From the NCBI GenBank assembly GCA_002803225.1, contig NXFV01001225.1, positions 1-52,229 on the forward strand: a stretch of DNA of 52,229 bases, given 5' to 3'. Both the position numbers and the translations under genes were made by a program. The first letter of the stretch is position 1. Every line of letters begins with the position of its first letter. The DNA comes from Gamarada debralockiae (Eukaryota; Ascomycota; Leotiomycetes; Helotiales; Hyphodiscaceae). Of this stretch, positions 23,040 through 33,754 are shown one piece after another. The notes under the pieces were generated by a model. It worked only from the letters and a program-made list of their open reading frames with translations. It was not told the DNA's origin and ran no database searches.

Positions 23040-25295
23040 TCAAATCCCCCAATCAATCATTGGATACAAATTCTTCGGCCTTCCATCATATTGAATGATG
23101 GCACCAAAGTCCGTCACCAAATGGTTCCAATCCCCGGTATGTATCGAGTCGTTGGTGATGATCATATCTGGAAGGGCTGCTGAAGGCTGTTTCCACCACT
23201 GAAACATGCTTGTCGTCAGAGTTGGAATCATATCTTCTAAGCCCGCATCGACACCTCCACCTGAACTTTCCGGTGCTGAGATACAACTCAACCCAGTTTG
23301 GAGGTTGGATCCCGAACCCAAGTCCAAATCAATGTTTATCAAAGATTTCCAACTTTCGTCACTCGACAGTCCTTCCCTCTTGGCCATTGCCTTAGCCATC
23401 AACCGCTTCAATGAGATACCGTTTTTCGAGTTCGCAGTGGTTTGGGACCAGGTTTGGAAAGTAGCATTGATGGCTTTCCAGGCTCGATCCACGATATCGC
23501 TCCGTTCCCGATTGCAGAGTTCAGCCAGGATAAAGGCCCTCGGAAGCCACTGGAAGTAATTGTGACTCAACCAACTCCACTTCATGGCCCTAGGATCATG
23601 TTCCATCTCTTGTGTCCTTTCAATGATTTGGATGGCAAGCACAAATAGCCGTTCCTGCAGTTCACGAGACATTGATGCCTTTCCATGGAGCCAGACGGGT
23701 GAATGGTACAGAATGAACCAACTTTTGTCTATATTCATTCGCGTCACATTTTCCACCAACCAGTAAAGAGTATTCGTTCCTTTGCAGTACCTCAAATATT
23801 TTCTTTCCAGGCTCTGGAAAAATTCGTTTAGAATCTTCTCCTTGTCTGCCAATGATTCGCAGGAGAAGCGTGAACTCGCGATCTTGCGGTTGGTTTGAGC
23901 AAGCTCATAACGAATGAGACAGAAAGTGGTGTCGGTCAGGCCTTCACTGTCTTCGAGTACTCCTGATAAATCACCATGAAGATCGGAGTCGTTGATGTTG
24001 AGCGGTAACCTCGTATCGAACTTCAAATCGGTCGCATTCGACTCGGATCCATGGTCTTCAGATGTGCGTATATCGATGTACCAAAGCTGCCACCATAAAC
24101 GCCTCCGGTTCTCGATTTCCAGATGAGTGAGCCTAAAGTAGGTTCCATCGCGATGCAGACCCATTGACTGAGCTAAGCGCATTGCAAGTCCACTCATTGT
24201 CCACACTGACTTGGCCTCGCCGTTGTAATAACTGCAGGTGAGGTAGAGAACGAAAGCCTGCAGCGTGACAATTTCCTGTGTTTCAAGAAGGCTTGCGTTT
24301 ACCAAAGCTTGCTCAACAGCAAACTTGTAACTTTGGATGACTTCCGTTCTATCAAGGCTCAGGTTGTTGAGGACTTCGTCATCGGTCAAGCTCGTGACCA
24401 CGGAGAAATATATTGCAAAAAGCAGGGCAGTCATGCTCCTGTCGGCTGTACTGAAATTAACCTGGAGCATCATCTCTATGCTTGGCTTGTGCAGGATCTT
24501 AATTAGTGGATCAACTCTTTCGCAATAGATATTCCAGTAAAACTGCATTTGGGGAGGTGTGGGGTGCATCCAGCGAATATCAACCGTGTCAGAGCTAAAC
24601 GGGAAGCTGTGGTAGCCTTGAGGGGATAACACAGGATCCGCGGCTGTGCTTGATCCCGAATTTGGAGTGTCGACGAAAACATCGAGATCTTCGTCCTAAT
24701 AGGCGTTAGCGCGAGCAAATACTAAAGCAAGCAGAGAACTACAAACCTGATCAACGCTCACCCAAAAGCCTTCACTTAGGTACCTGCTCTGGGCGTCTTT
24801 CACGAGTAGCTTTCCAAGACCTTTCTCGACTTGGGTGACATCATCCGGATTAGCTTTGGGTGTGCCCCGAGCTGTATCATAATCTTCTGTGCGCTCTCCT
24901 TGCGGCGGGGCTTCGTCCGCTGGCTGTATCTCCTTATCTGCCACGGAATCCTCGGCTGGGATACTTCCACCCAAGTTAAGCACCATAAGCTCCAAGTTCC
25001 TCACTCTTTCAAGAAGTGACTTGTCATTTCCCTCTGTAGTCTTCCCCGTGCTACGCGATCCATCTTTCTTCGGCCGAGGCGAAACCCGAATTGGAGAAGG
25101 AAACACGCAGTCAGCAATGCTCCATCGTTTGCACGTCCCACATGGAAACTTTCTATCACACTTGACTTTACGAGTGCGACAAACTATGCACGCTTTCGGG
25201 TATTTTCTAGCAATTGCCTCGTGGATTGCTTCTGGATTGATGGTATGTGCATTCTGCGTTGATGCCGGAAGATTGAACGCATTCAGTGACTCCAT
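23040..25295 (-). CDS. Zn2Cys6 transcription factor with fungal-specific TF domain
   Basis: Exons 25295-24747 and 24695-23040 on the minus strand joined over a 51-nt intron (GTTTGT...TTAG with GCTAAC branch); 734 residues. The Zn2Cys6 cluster is C36-x2-C39-x6-C46-x5-C52-x2-C55-x7-C63, followed by a Pro/Arg/Lys linker and a short leucine-rich coiled coil (SLLERVRNLELMVLNLGG) for dimerisation. The middle homology domain is clear: GLAMRLAQSMGLHRDG, then EIENRRRLWWQLWYIDIRTSE. The protein should bind CGG-type half sites in the nucleus. Regulated genes are unknown. It is divergent from ATP12, which may simply share the promoter. Confidence 0.92.
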
Positions 25296-25855
25296 AGGAC
25301 CGTTGTTTTGGACTTGAAGACGTTGAATGAAAAGAAGATGGAGTTGGAAGCACTTGCAGTGGATAGAGAAGCGATGGCGGGGAAACTCTTTGAGCCGCTG
25401 ACATGCAACTCTCGCACTGCTCGGAGTTGAGTCTTGGCGCGTTTTATCCCCTGTTTCTGGGTGTTGATTGGATGCTACATCGTGGGGACTACTCCGGCTT
25501 GTGAATGGAATAGACTAGGTACATCCGCAATGTATAGGATATGGAGATTGGTCTGGATTGGATGAGCGGAGGAGACCTTCATAGAATGCGGTAGGCGGCT
25601 TATGTAATCAAGCACGTGACGTCACTTCAGAAATTGAATTGAGGATTGCTCCTATAATACCTGGAATCTTACGGAAGGAAGAGAAGTAGTTGCGTTTTTG
25701 ACGGCTTTATTGCGAGCGACGTTCTCGAAAATCAGCAAGCAGAGGGAAAACTGGCCGCAGATTGGTGCCTGCATCCAATCCCTGCAATAAATATCTCGCG
25801 ACCATGAAACCTCATCTCATCTCACAAGCCTCACTCCACCATCACCACCTTCAAA
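25296..25855. promoter_or_regulatory. divergent promoter with CACGTG/TGACGTCA composite
   Basis: This 560-bp gap lies between the Zn2Cys6 regulator (minus) and ATP12 (plus). At 25613-25624 an E-box CACGTG overlaps a cAMP-response-element palindrome TGACGTCA. The first is the Cbf1/bHLH site and the second the Atf/CREB site known from yeasts and filamentous fungi; Cbf1-type sites are frequent before respiratory genes. Function here is inference. Confidence 0.5.
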
Positions 25856-27050
25856 ATGAAGCGTATATCTCAATTTCCCGCTGTTGATAGCTCCTTGGCT
25901 ATGCGGACCTGTTCTCATACCCGTATACCACTGTTCAGCCAGAGATGTCTACATACAACGCTAGTGAAGCCCGCAACGGTAGCTCCCATCACAGCTTCCG
26001 GCCCTCCACCAAGCGCACCGATTGCCAGCGCAGAGCATGTGGATTCCAGAGTGGCTAGACGGCGGAAGCAGGCAGAGCTTCTGAAGCGAGGACAAGACCT
26101 AAGATCGATAGCAGCGGGAAGTGGTGGTGGGACGGCGAAATTGAAGAGATTTTGGAATGATGTCCATGTAAAGCATGCGGATGGTTAGCTCTTCAATTAT
26201 TCCTCCTCATCTACAAGTACTCCTGGATAGGCTGTTAACTTCAATCGCTACTTCAGAAGGCCTACAAATCCACCTCGACAAACGCCCCATCCGCCGCCCC
26301 TCAAAAGCCATCCTTAACGTCCCCCACCACAAACCACACCTTGCCTCCGCTCTAGCCCTCGAATGGGACCTCCTAATCTCTGCACAACAGGCCCTCCGAC
26401 ATGACCTTATACCCCTGACATCTCTCGTTTCCCGTGCACTCGACATCGCAGACGAAGACGCAGCAGGAGGCAACGAAATCCGATCTAGCATCGTGACAAC
26501 CGTGATGCGGTATCTCGACACCGATTCCCTGCTATGCTGGGAACCAGAACCCGCAGCCGATCCGCCAGGATACGAGACACATGAGAAACGAACAGAGAGT
26601 TTACGAAGCATACAGGAACGAACAGCCTTACCGATTATTACGTATTTAACGAAGAGGGTATGGCCAGGCATTGAGATTGTGCCGCATTCAGATGTCAGAA
26701 CGATCATGCCGACACCGCAGCCACAGATGACGAAGGATGTTATAAGGGGTTGGGTGAGCGGCTTGCCACCTTTTGAGCTAGCGGGCCTGGAGAGAGCTAC
26801 GTTGGCTGGGAAGACACTGCTGGGTGCTGCGAGGTTGGTAGTGGAGTGGAGTACGGAACTGGCGCATTTGAGGGACGGGGCTGCGCGGGAGAAGTTTGGG
26901 GTTGAGGAGGCGGCTAAGGCGGCGAGTTTGGAGGTCGATTGGCAGACAGGCATGTGGGGTGAGGTTGAGGATACGCATGATGTTAATAAGGAGGATATGA
27001 GGAGGCAGTTGGGGAGTGTGGTGTTGTTGGTGTCTGGACAGCGTAAGTAA
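25856..27050 (+). CDS. ATP12: ATP12, mitochondrial F1-ATPase assembly chaperone
   Basis: Exons 25856-26183 and 26257-27050 separated by a 73-nt intron (GTTAGC donor, CAG acceptor); 373 residues. The first 45 residues are rich in Arg/Ser/Leu and lack acids, as in a mitochondrial presequence. The ATP12 domain follows: RFWNDVHVKHADGEGLQI, LDKRPIRRPSKAILNVP, HLASALALEWDLL, then RYLDTDSLLCWEPEP and the C-terminal LAGLERATLAGKTLLGAARLV. In yeast Atp12 binds the F1 alpha subunit in the matrix until it assembles with beta. The gene is divergent from a Zn2Cys6 regulator. Codon use is ordinary and no defect is seen. Confidence 0.94.
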
Positions 27051-28439
27051 ACTGCTGGTGCATTGTATGATATGTATACCAGAACTGCGTCATGAGATAA
27101 AATGTAAATTCTTGTATTATACGACGAGATCAAGCAGCCTTGATGTTCAGTTGAAATCCTGTTGTTGTACTTGTAATTTTGAGATGCTTGCGCCCCGGAG
27201 AGATGGTGGCTGACATGACCTGTCCTACACTGTACCCCTTCGAGTAATGGGGCAAGAGAATAGAACGAATGCATTCTCCTCTGGTTAGACGTCAGCTGAA
27301 GGTTTCTCTGGACCTTTGATGACAGCCTCGAGTATGCTCTTACCCAGAAGTTTAGAATCTTCAGTCGGCATTCATCTACTTTTCCAACCCAGACAAATCG
27401 ACTACAGCTAGGGCTTCTGTGCAATTTTTGCTGGAAGTTGCTAGATTGCTGCTTCTTCAGAGAGAGATCTCTCTTGGAACCAGTTGCTATCTGTGTGAAC
27501 CCCCTGTGCCTTTGTCTCTCTATACTATTCGCTGGGTATGATTGTATGAACGAGCAACTCTCAAAGGAGGCTTACAGTTTTTTCCATTGAAAGCTTTTGG
27601 ATTGCTGAACCTAGATAAGCATTTGGATTTCACTGCTCGAGTTTACCGAATGTATCAGAATACACTGCCGTTGGGATATAATCTGTGGCTTCTGCTTTTA
27701 TAGATTTGGACATAAGGCTAAATATAAATAGGTAATATGAAGATTAAGCATACCACATCAAAGTTACCTCGAAAACACTAAGCAAAGTGGTTCTATACAA
27801 ATCCGACAAAGAGACTACCTTAGACAAGTCAAGAGAATCCCCCTTTACGTTCTTTGAAGAGCGGGCTTGCCCTGACCTAGCTATTCGAAGTCAGAATAGT
27901 TCTTCTTTTCATTGCTTACAGAGCAGTTCTCCCATACTTTAGCTTCTTCTGTTATGCTTCAATACACAACCCCATGGAGTATATTCCGCGACCTTCCCTG
28001 TCCCTGATCTGGATTTGGGGCTATATGTGTGATAAGATATTGACCAATACATTTGGGAGATCTTAATTGTCCTCATTGACCCAGATGTCATCGCCTGGAG
28101 TTGCCACGTTTCTACCTCTACAGGGACCGCCGAGGATTACCCAATCTTTCTTCAAAGATGCCAGGCGCCAATCTCCTTTCTTTCGGGCATTAACAGTTGT
28201 CATGTTGTTTACAAAAGGATCGCATCCTTTTCCCACAACGGCAAACAACATCTCTCAGCTTTCCGCGACACCAAAATCCACAACGTTTGTTCTTTGAGAG
28301 AGTCTCAGCGACTGACATTCTTCTCCGCGAACATCAAAAGTCTATTGAGCTTATTCTTGAAACAAGTACAACGATTTTCTTTACCGCAGAATCCAGAACG
28401 ATTGTGCTTCGCGATCATTTCCTCCAAACGTCTCTCACC
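27051..28439. other. intergenic before the tandem zinc-knuckle family
   Basis: No supported gene. The long minus frame 26207-27424 is mostly the antisense of ATP12. The stretch just before 28440 is open in the plus strand for over 200 bases without an ATG and may be the leader of the first paralogue. Confidence 0.4.
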
Positions 28440-29591
28440 ATGCCGAAGGGACAGCTTCTTCAAAGACCTCCCCCATGTCAGAAGAAAGATCAGAGAATAT
28501 CACGCTCTGGAAAGAGGACTTCTGGAAGGTGCCGGTATTCCTTGCACCAAATGGTTCAATCCCAATAAAAGCGATCACTTTCCATGGCCACTTCTTCTCT
28601 TCAGTGCTCGGGATCGGGATTTCAGTGCAGTCACCAACGAGCGAGCCCGCGTCAAGGAGACTTCCGAGTACACCAACGTCATGAGCAACCCAGTCCTTAA
28701 AGAGCGCCTTATGACTCAGGTGCGCGATCAATTCAAACAGAGAATGGTCCAAGCAGGAGAGGACTATCGCAGTATTGCCAAAAGACTTGGACACGAAGAA
28801 GTCGGAGGCAAGTTCGCTTTCGAACGGAAGAACATACCTTTGAGGTTTAGATTGGGAAGTGATTACCTCTTGTGCCGTATTCCTGGGCACAATATCCCCC
28901 AATGTCAAGAGTTCCTCCGCGAATATGAAATAATGTATGACCAACCCTACCAGCCTCAAGCTCCAACTGCTTTCGGTGTTACAAGCGGCGGCTTCAAAAA
29001 TGACCAGGTCTTCTACACCGATCCTGGCGCGAACTTCGACCATAACTTTACCAACAATCTCTAACTCCCTGTTCCAGACAATGCGAACTTCAAAGCTCAA
29101 AGTCAGCGTTTCACCATCCAAGGATCTTTCCACGGATACGCGATACTAAGTGAAGATGGCCAGCTCAAGATCGAATGCTAGCTGACGAGTGGATATCTTT
29201 GATGGATTTTCGCCAAGCTGACCTCGCTGGAGGTACTTTTGTAGCGAGAAAGGAGAATACGTCACACCCGAAGAGATGCAATGTGCAGGAAGTCAAGCAA
29301 AGTACCAGCGAGGTCAAGAGGGTGACTATGATGCATATGGACAGGAGAATTATTACGAGCACGGTCAAGCCAAGGACGGGGAACTCAAGAAAGTGGTTAT
29401 GATGCATATGGTCAGGAGAATGATTACGATCAAGGTGTACAAGAGGATGATTACGAACAGCGTGGACAAGAGGGTGAATACCAGGAAATGGTACCAGAGG
29501 AAAATGCATTTGGCAATGGAACGAAGAGGCCGAGATGGCTGTGGACGAGGACGAAGATATGAAGATGGATCCAAGTTTGAGATCCCTATGA
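28440..29591 (+). pseudogene. tandem zinc-knuckle family, copy 1 (probably broken)
   Basis: The family core is in one frame, roughly 28510-29064: LLEGAGIPCTKW, LLLFSARDRDFSA, YRSIAKRLGHEEVGGKFAFE, then YLLCRIPGHNIPQC, a knuckle whose first Cys is Tyr. No ATG lies in this frame upstream; the ATGs at 28440 and 28475 are in the two other frames. After a TAA at 29062-29064 coding-like text continues in frame (FKAQSQRFTIQGSFHGYAIL) to a TAG at 29176-29178. It then shifts frames through Gly/Tyr/Gln-rich repeats (GDYDAYGQENYY, SGYDAYGQENDYDQ) to an acidic end (EMAVDEDEDMKMDPSL). The sequence CTAACTCCCTGTTCCAG at 29062-29078 could be a branch point plus acceptor, so some breaks may be introns. Function unknown. 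Confidence 0.5.
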
Positions 29592-30423
29592 ATGGTCAGG
29601 CGGGATCTGGAGGTTTATGGGATGTTCGGGTTTGGTTATTTTGTAAGAAACGGATTTGTATGATTGAATGCCACCTCTCCATCTCTGAATCATTTGACTT
29701 CTGAAATACCAAATTTGCAAGGCTGTTTCAGTGACCCACATTGTTACCATGCAGACCAAGCAGAGTTTTGAGATACCCGATTGCTACCCTTTCCTTCAGG
29801 CCCAGTGACCTAACTCCGAGCAATCTTGAGCAAGGAGAATTTGGAGAACCCAATGTGATAATTGCTCAAGATCCTCGATTGTCCAAAGCCCTTGGTTTTT
29901 TTTTTCCTGGATCTCTACGTAATTAGTTTCTGGCCTGTTTCTTTGAGGATAAGAGTTCATTTCGTAGAACCAAAATATCGTCAAGTGTTAGGCTTCCTCT
30001 AATCCCCTGATCTCAGAACTCAGAAATTTGGCGTACTCGGTCGAAATGGAGGCTCTTTCACATGTAGAGACTTCGACTGAAGTAGCAGTGCTATTCCAGC
30101 TTAGTGTCCCTTCTTCATCCTTTTCCCCAGTCCGACAACCACTTAGGCATTACTGAGAGGCATCGGCAGGTGTGCAGAACAGTTTCCGGCCTATTCTGCA
30201 AAGCCGATGACCTCCACGCTAAGTATTCACTTCGCTCGATTAGAGACACCATCTCGATTCTACGAATTGTGTCATAGTCGCTCATCTTCGAGCAATAAAC
30301 CTCTTCAAGCAACACTCTCTTGTACTTGTTGAATGTTGTTCAACAACTTCTATTCCCAGCTCGTTCATCAATCGACATTCGAAACTCCACGTCTCTCCGC
30401 GTACTATCACCTCTGAAAACAAC
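29592..30423. other. spacer between copies 1 and 2, with duplicated flanks
   Basis: The stretch 29758-29782 (core GAGTTTTGAGATACCCGATT) matches 31444-31468 behind copy 2 (core GAGTTCTGAAATACCCAATT) at about 20 of 25 positions. The upstream element CGCTAAGTATTCACTTCG at 30217-30234 recurs before copy 4. No further gene seen. Confidence 0.5.
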
Positions 30424-31334
30424 ATGGTCGACATCAAGGCATTACTCGAAGAAGCCGGCATTGCCTGTTCACATTGGCTTACATATTCTGAGAAGAATCC
30501 AACTTTTCCGGTCCCAATAATGGTTTTTAATGCCAAGGAGAGCTACAAAAGCTGTCTGTCCAAGGCTAAGAGACATGTTCGCGACCAGCAGGCTTTCAAA
30601 GATGCAGACTTGGCGATGAAATGCGATATGCTGGCTCAATGTGAAGCAGCTGTGATTGAGGCAAAGTGAGTTTCCCTTGAGGCGAATTCAGAAGTCTACT
30701 GACGTCTTCCAGGACGGCGACAGGTATTTACTGGCGAGTTGTGGCGGTCAACTTAGGCCACCAGGAGGTCAATGGTCAATTTTGGTTCGAGGTCCCAGGC
30801 GCTATCGCTGCTCGGTGCCTTCTTTGCGGTCACCAGGACCATGACATCGCGTTTTGCATTCACTATATCGCTGCCAAGAACAAACCTGGAAAGAAGACTT
30901 CTCGACGCAAGCCAGTCAAACCTTCCTCTGCCCGCTTTTCGATCCACTCTTCTGAGGACAACCCTCGCGGCGCCATTCTGCAGGAGTTTGCGGAGTATGC
31001 CAATGAGGCTGTCGAGCGTTACCAGTTTAATCCCGATAAAGAGCAAGTTGCATGGGATGCCGGACACCAGACGGGTTATGACGAGGGTTTCGATCAGGGA
31101 AAGGACGAGGGATATAGCGAAGGACATAGTGATGGCTACGATGTTGGACTTGAGGAGGGTCGCGAGTCGCTCGAGGGATACCAGGCTGTACATAGTGGCG
31201 GATACCTGGCTGGACAGCTTCATGCATGGGATGAGGGATACCAGGCTGCAGCCAAGGCCGAGTTCGACTGGATATTCAAGAAGGGATACCATGCTGCAAT
31301 GAGAGATATGGGTTTTGCGATGGATGATAATTGA
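30424..31334 (+). CDS. tandem zinc-knuckle family, copy 2 (intact), with GX3 repeats
   Basis: Exons 30424-30665 and 30713-31334, separated by a 47-nt intron (GTGAGT...CCAG); 287 residues. The start has LLEEAGIACSHW and PIMVFNAKESY, then LGHQEVNGQFWFE and a perfect CCHC knuckle C116-x2-C119-x4-H124-x4-C129. A basic linker (KPGKKTSRRKPVKP) follows. From G198 to G230 nine glycines are spaced every four residues, with Tyr/Phe/His and Asp/Glu between them; further GY pairs follow. This spacing is that of the deca-GX3 motif in the Yae1/Lto1 iron-sulphur adaptors, although the rest is unrelated and convergence is likely. The knuckle suggests RNA or single-stranded DNA binding. No signal peptide or membrane segment. 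It is the only copy with an uninterrupted model. Confidence 0.75.
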
Positions 31335-32376
31335 GGATATGTGAAGAGCAATCTTTGATTCGGCTTGGGCGAATGAATCTTGAAGCACCAGGTGCTCAAT
31401 TGTACAAAGACTTTAAGGGATCCATATCGATGTATTCCTGAGCAAACAGAGTTCTGAAATACCCAATTTTCAATCATTCAGACAGTTCAACTGATCTAAA
31501 GTCTGGAAGTTTTGAGTGTGAACAGATATTTCTGAAATATAAGAGTCCTGATTGTTCGAAAGGTCTAATAATCCACCTTTTAATTATCTTAAGCAAGCAA
31601 CCTTGTGAAATGTCCGATTTTAAATCAGCCAAAGAGTTTGAGTCTAAACTCTACAGACCAAGGCTGGTAGTTAGTTCCAAGTTTGATCTATTTTAGGCTT
31701 GAGGAGGGTATTTGCAGTTTCTTGCGAAGTTTCTTTGCTTGCTACAGAGCCCCGAGTTTGAGCCTTTGTTTGCTCGTCCTGCCCTCAAAGCTCACAGCAC
31801 AGAGTACTTATGTGTCACCTTCGGACTTCTTGTCTTGCTTTTGGAGTTGCTATGTCTGGGTCTCTACCTTTCATAAAGTTTACTATTTAGTAACAGAGTC
31901 AATGCGTGATTCAGTCATGGAAGCTGTGAATACTACCGAATATTGTTATAGACGACGACAATAGGCAAACTAAAAATTAGGAAGAGAGAGCTCAATCATG
32001 AGACCGCGATTTAATTTAACCCAACCACTGATCATGCGCAACACCAGTAGACAGTTTGTTTCTTCCATTTTGGAGGTGGGCATGTTGCGGCCTCAGGCAT
32101 AAACTTGGCTCCCCTTAAATTCCTTGGTTAATGAGTATCATCTTCGTTCAAACTACGGCCATGCGCATACATCTCTTGGATTCATTTCAACGCTCCAAAG
32201 ATGATTGGTTGTCAGTTTTAAGTACACAAGCCGGTCATAGCTTCACTTTCGGCTCTTGAGTAAGAACAATACCCGGCTTCCCCCGAAGAAAAGTTTCCCT
32301 TTCCTTCTGACATCTTTGTTCTTCCTCTTGAACAAAAGTTTCCTGTACAACTTCTCAACAACTCAGCCACACCACA
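31335..32376. other. spacer between copies 2 and 3
   Basis: Holds the 3' repeat at 31444-31468. The last 100 bases before the copy 3 ATG are rich in C and T, as in fungal leaders. No gene seen. Confidence 0.4.
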
Positions 32377-33311
32377 ATGTCTCAAGAGTTTTTCGACGCA
32401 GCGGGTATTGGTTCGACGAAATGGCGCAACACCTCAACGGCCAGCAAAACCCTCCCTCTCTTGATCTTTAACGCCCGAGGCCAGGAGTACTCTGCGAACT
32501 CCCGCCATCAAAAAGCAATCAAGAAGGGTGCTGTCTACAGCAACGTTTTGAGTCAGGCAGCGAGAGAAGATGCCGAGAAACGATTGATGACACGATTTAT
32601 TCGGGGGTTGGATCAAAGAGGGGAGTACAGGCAAGCTGTCGCTCGAAGCATTGGTCACCAGGAGAACGAGAATGGGAAATTTGCTTTTGAGGGCAAGTGA
32701 AATGGGCTTAAGACTGGAGATTGCGTCTATTGCGGAATTAATGGCTATAAAGTGGAGGTGTGCCCACATTACTACTCAAAGAAGCGTGCTTTTGAGGAAG
32801 AGCATGGTGGATCCCGTCGGCGCTTTCGATGTCCTACTCTTCACCCAGGTCTCTCTCAAACCTACCACAGTCAAGCGACATCACCTCAAAATGCAGCTCT
32901 ACTACAACCCAGCCTCCTACCTTGCCTAATGGTCGACTCACCAGGGACTTTCGAGTCTCGAATGGTCGAAAGCAACGAACAGTCAACACCCTACTTTCCA
33001 GCAGCCCCACTCCATCCAATACTAGTCTCCCCTTCAGCTCTAACGAGAATTCTGAAGACCCCGAATCTTCTCCCAAAGACGTTTCAACCGACCCATCTGG
33101 ACTTGGAGAGTGTCTGTGCCCGATGTGCAAATCTTCCGAGTCCGCTTTCCGGCTCAATGGAGAGGATGACGACTATGAGCCCCTATTAGTGGAGGATGGC
33201 TCAGTTTATACGCTTGATGAGAGCTGGGACTGGGGTAGTGCTGGAGACAATGTGATGTGGATGGAAAATGGCTTGGGTGTTTGCGGATGCTCTGCTAGTG
33301 TTTCGTTTTAG
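32377..33311 (+). pseudogene. tandem zinc-knuckle family, copy 3 (interrupted by TGA)
   Basis: From the ATG at 32377 the frame gives 107 residues with FFDAAGIGSTKW, LPLLIFNARGQEYS, YRQAVARSIGHQE and GKFAFE, then a TGA at 32698-32700. Immediately after it, in the same frame, comes the knuckle position: C-x2-C-x4-Y-x4-C at codons 116-129, the same numbering as copy 2, with the His changed to Tyr. The most protein-like text afterwards (from about 32829 to the TAG at 33311, with CLCPMCKSSESAF and a Trp/acid-rich end) is in another frame. A nonsense mutation plus a frame change, or an unseen intron, could explain this. A truncated 107-residue product remains possible. Confidence 0.5.
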
Positions 33312-33754
33312 GAGGGTTATAAGGAGAGAGACTTAATGTCAGATGGAGATCTTACTTCTAAACCACCAAAGTGTTTGGATGCTTCAAAGCCCTCTTGCAA
33401 ATAGCTTCCTTGATTTCTGTAATGGTTTAACTCTGGCCACCTATCCAGTGCTTGCTCAGGTGACTGGATTCTCTGTATAGAACGAGAGGCTCCCAAGCTT
33501 AACCGGAGTTCCCCGTTTACTACGCCTAGCCAATGTCTTGCACAGAGTCTCAGAGAGATTCACTCCGGTCTTCAGTCGTATCGATCCGCCTCGCTAAGCA
33601 TTTACCTCGGCGATCTACAAAAGCGCACTATATTTTGATTCTTCCAAAAACATCGACCAGTTAGTGCTCTTCTGACAAGTTGTGCCAACATCACATACAA
33701 CTTCCTTGCTATCCACACCTCAAAGTCTTCGGCTCAGCCAAAATCTCCACCGCC
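33312..33754. promoter_or_regulatory. spacer with upstream element shared by copies 2 and 4
   Basis: CGCTAAGCATTTACCTCG at 33592-33609 matches CGCTAAGTATTCACTTCG at 30217-30234 in 15 of 18 positions. Both lie 145-190 bases before the ATG of their paralogue, so promoter sequence was duplicated with the genes. Confidence 0.45.

Noticed and set aside
26207..27424. 405-codon open frame on the minus strand
   Set aside because: It is mostly antisense to ATP12 and has the Ser/Arg/Cys-rich composition of a shadow frame; ATP12 is well supported.
31027..31388. Minus-strand frames opposite the GX3 repeat
   Set aside because: Their His/Pro/Arg repeats are the mirror of the Gly repeat codons of copy 2.
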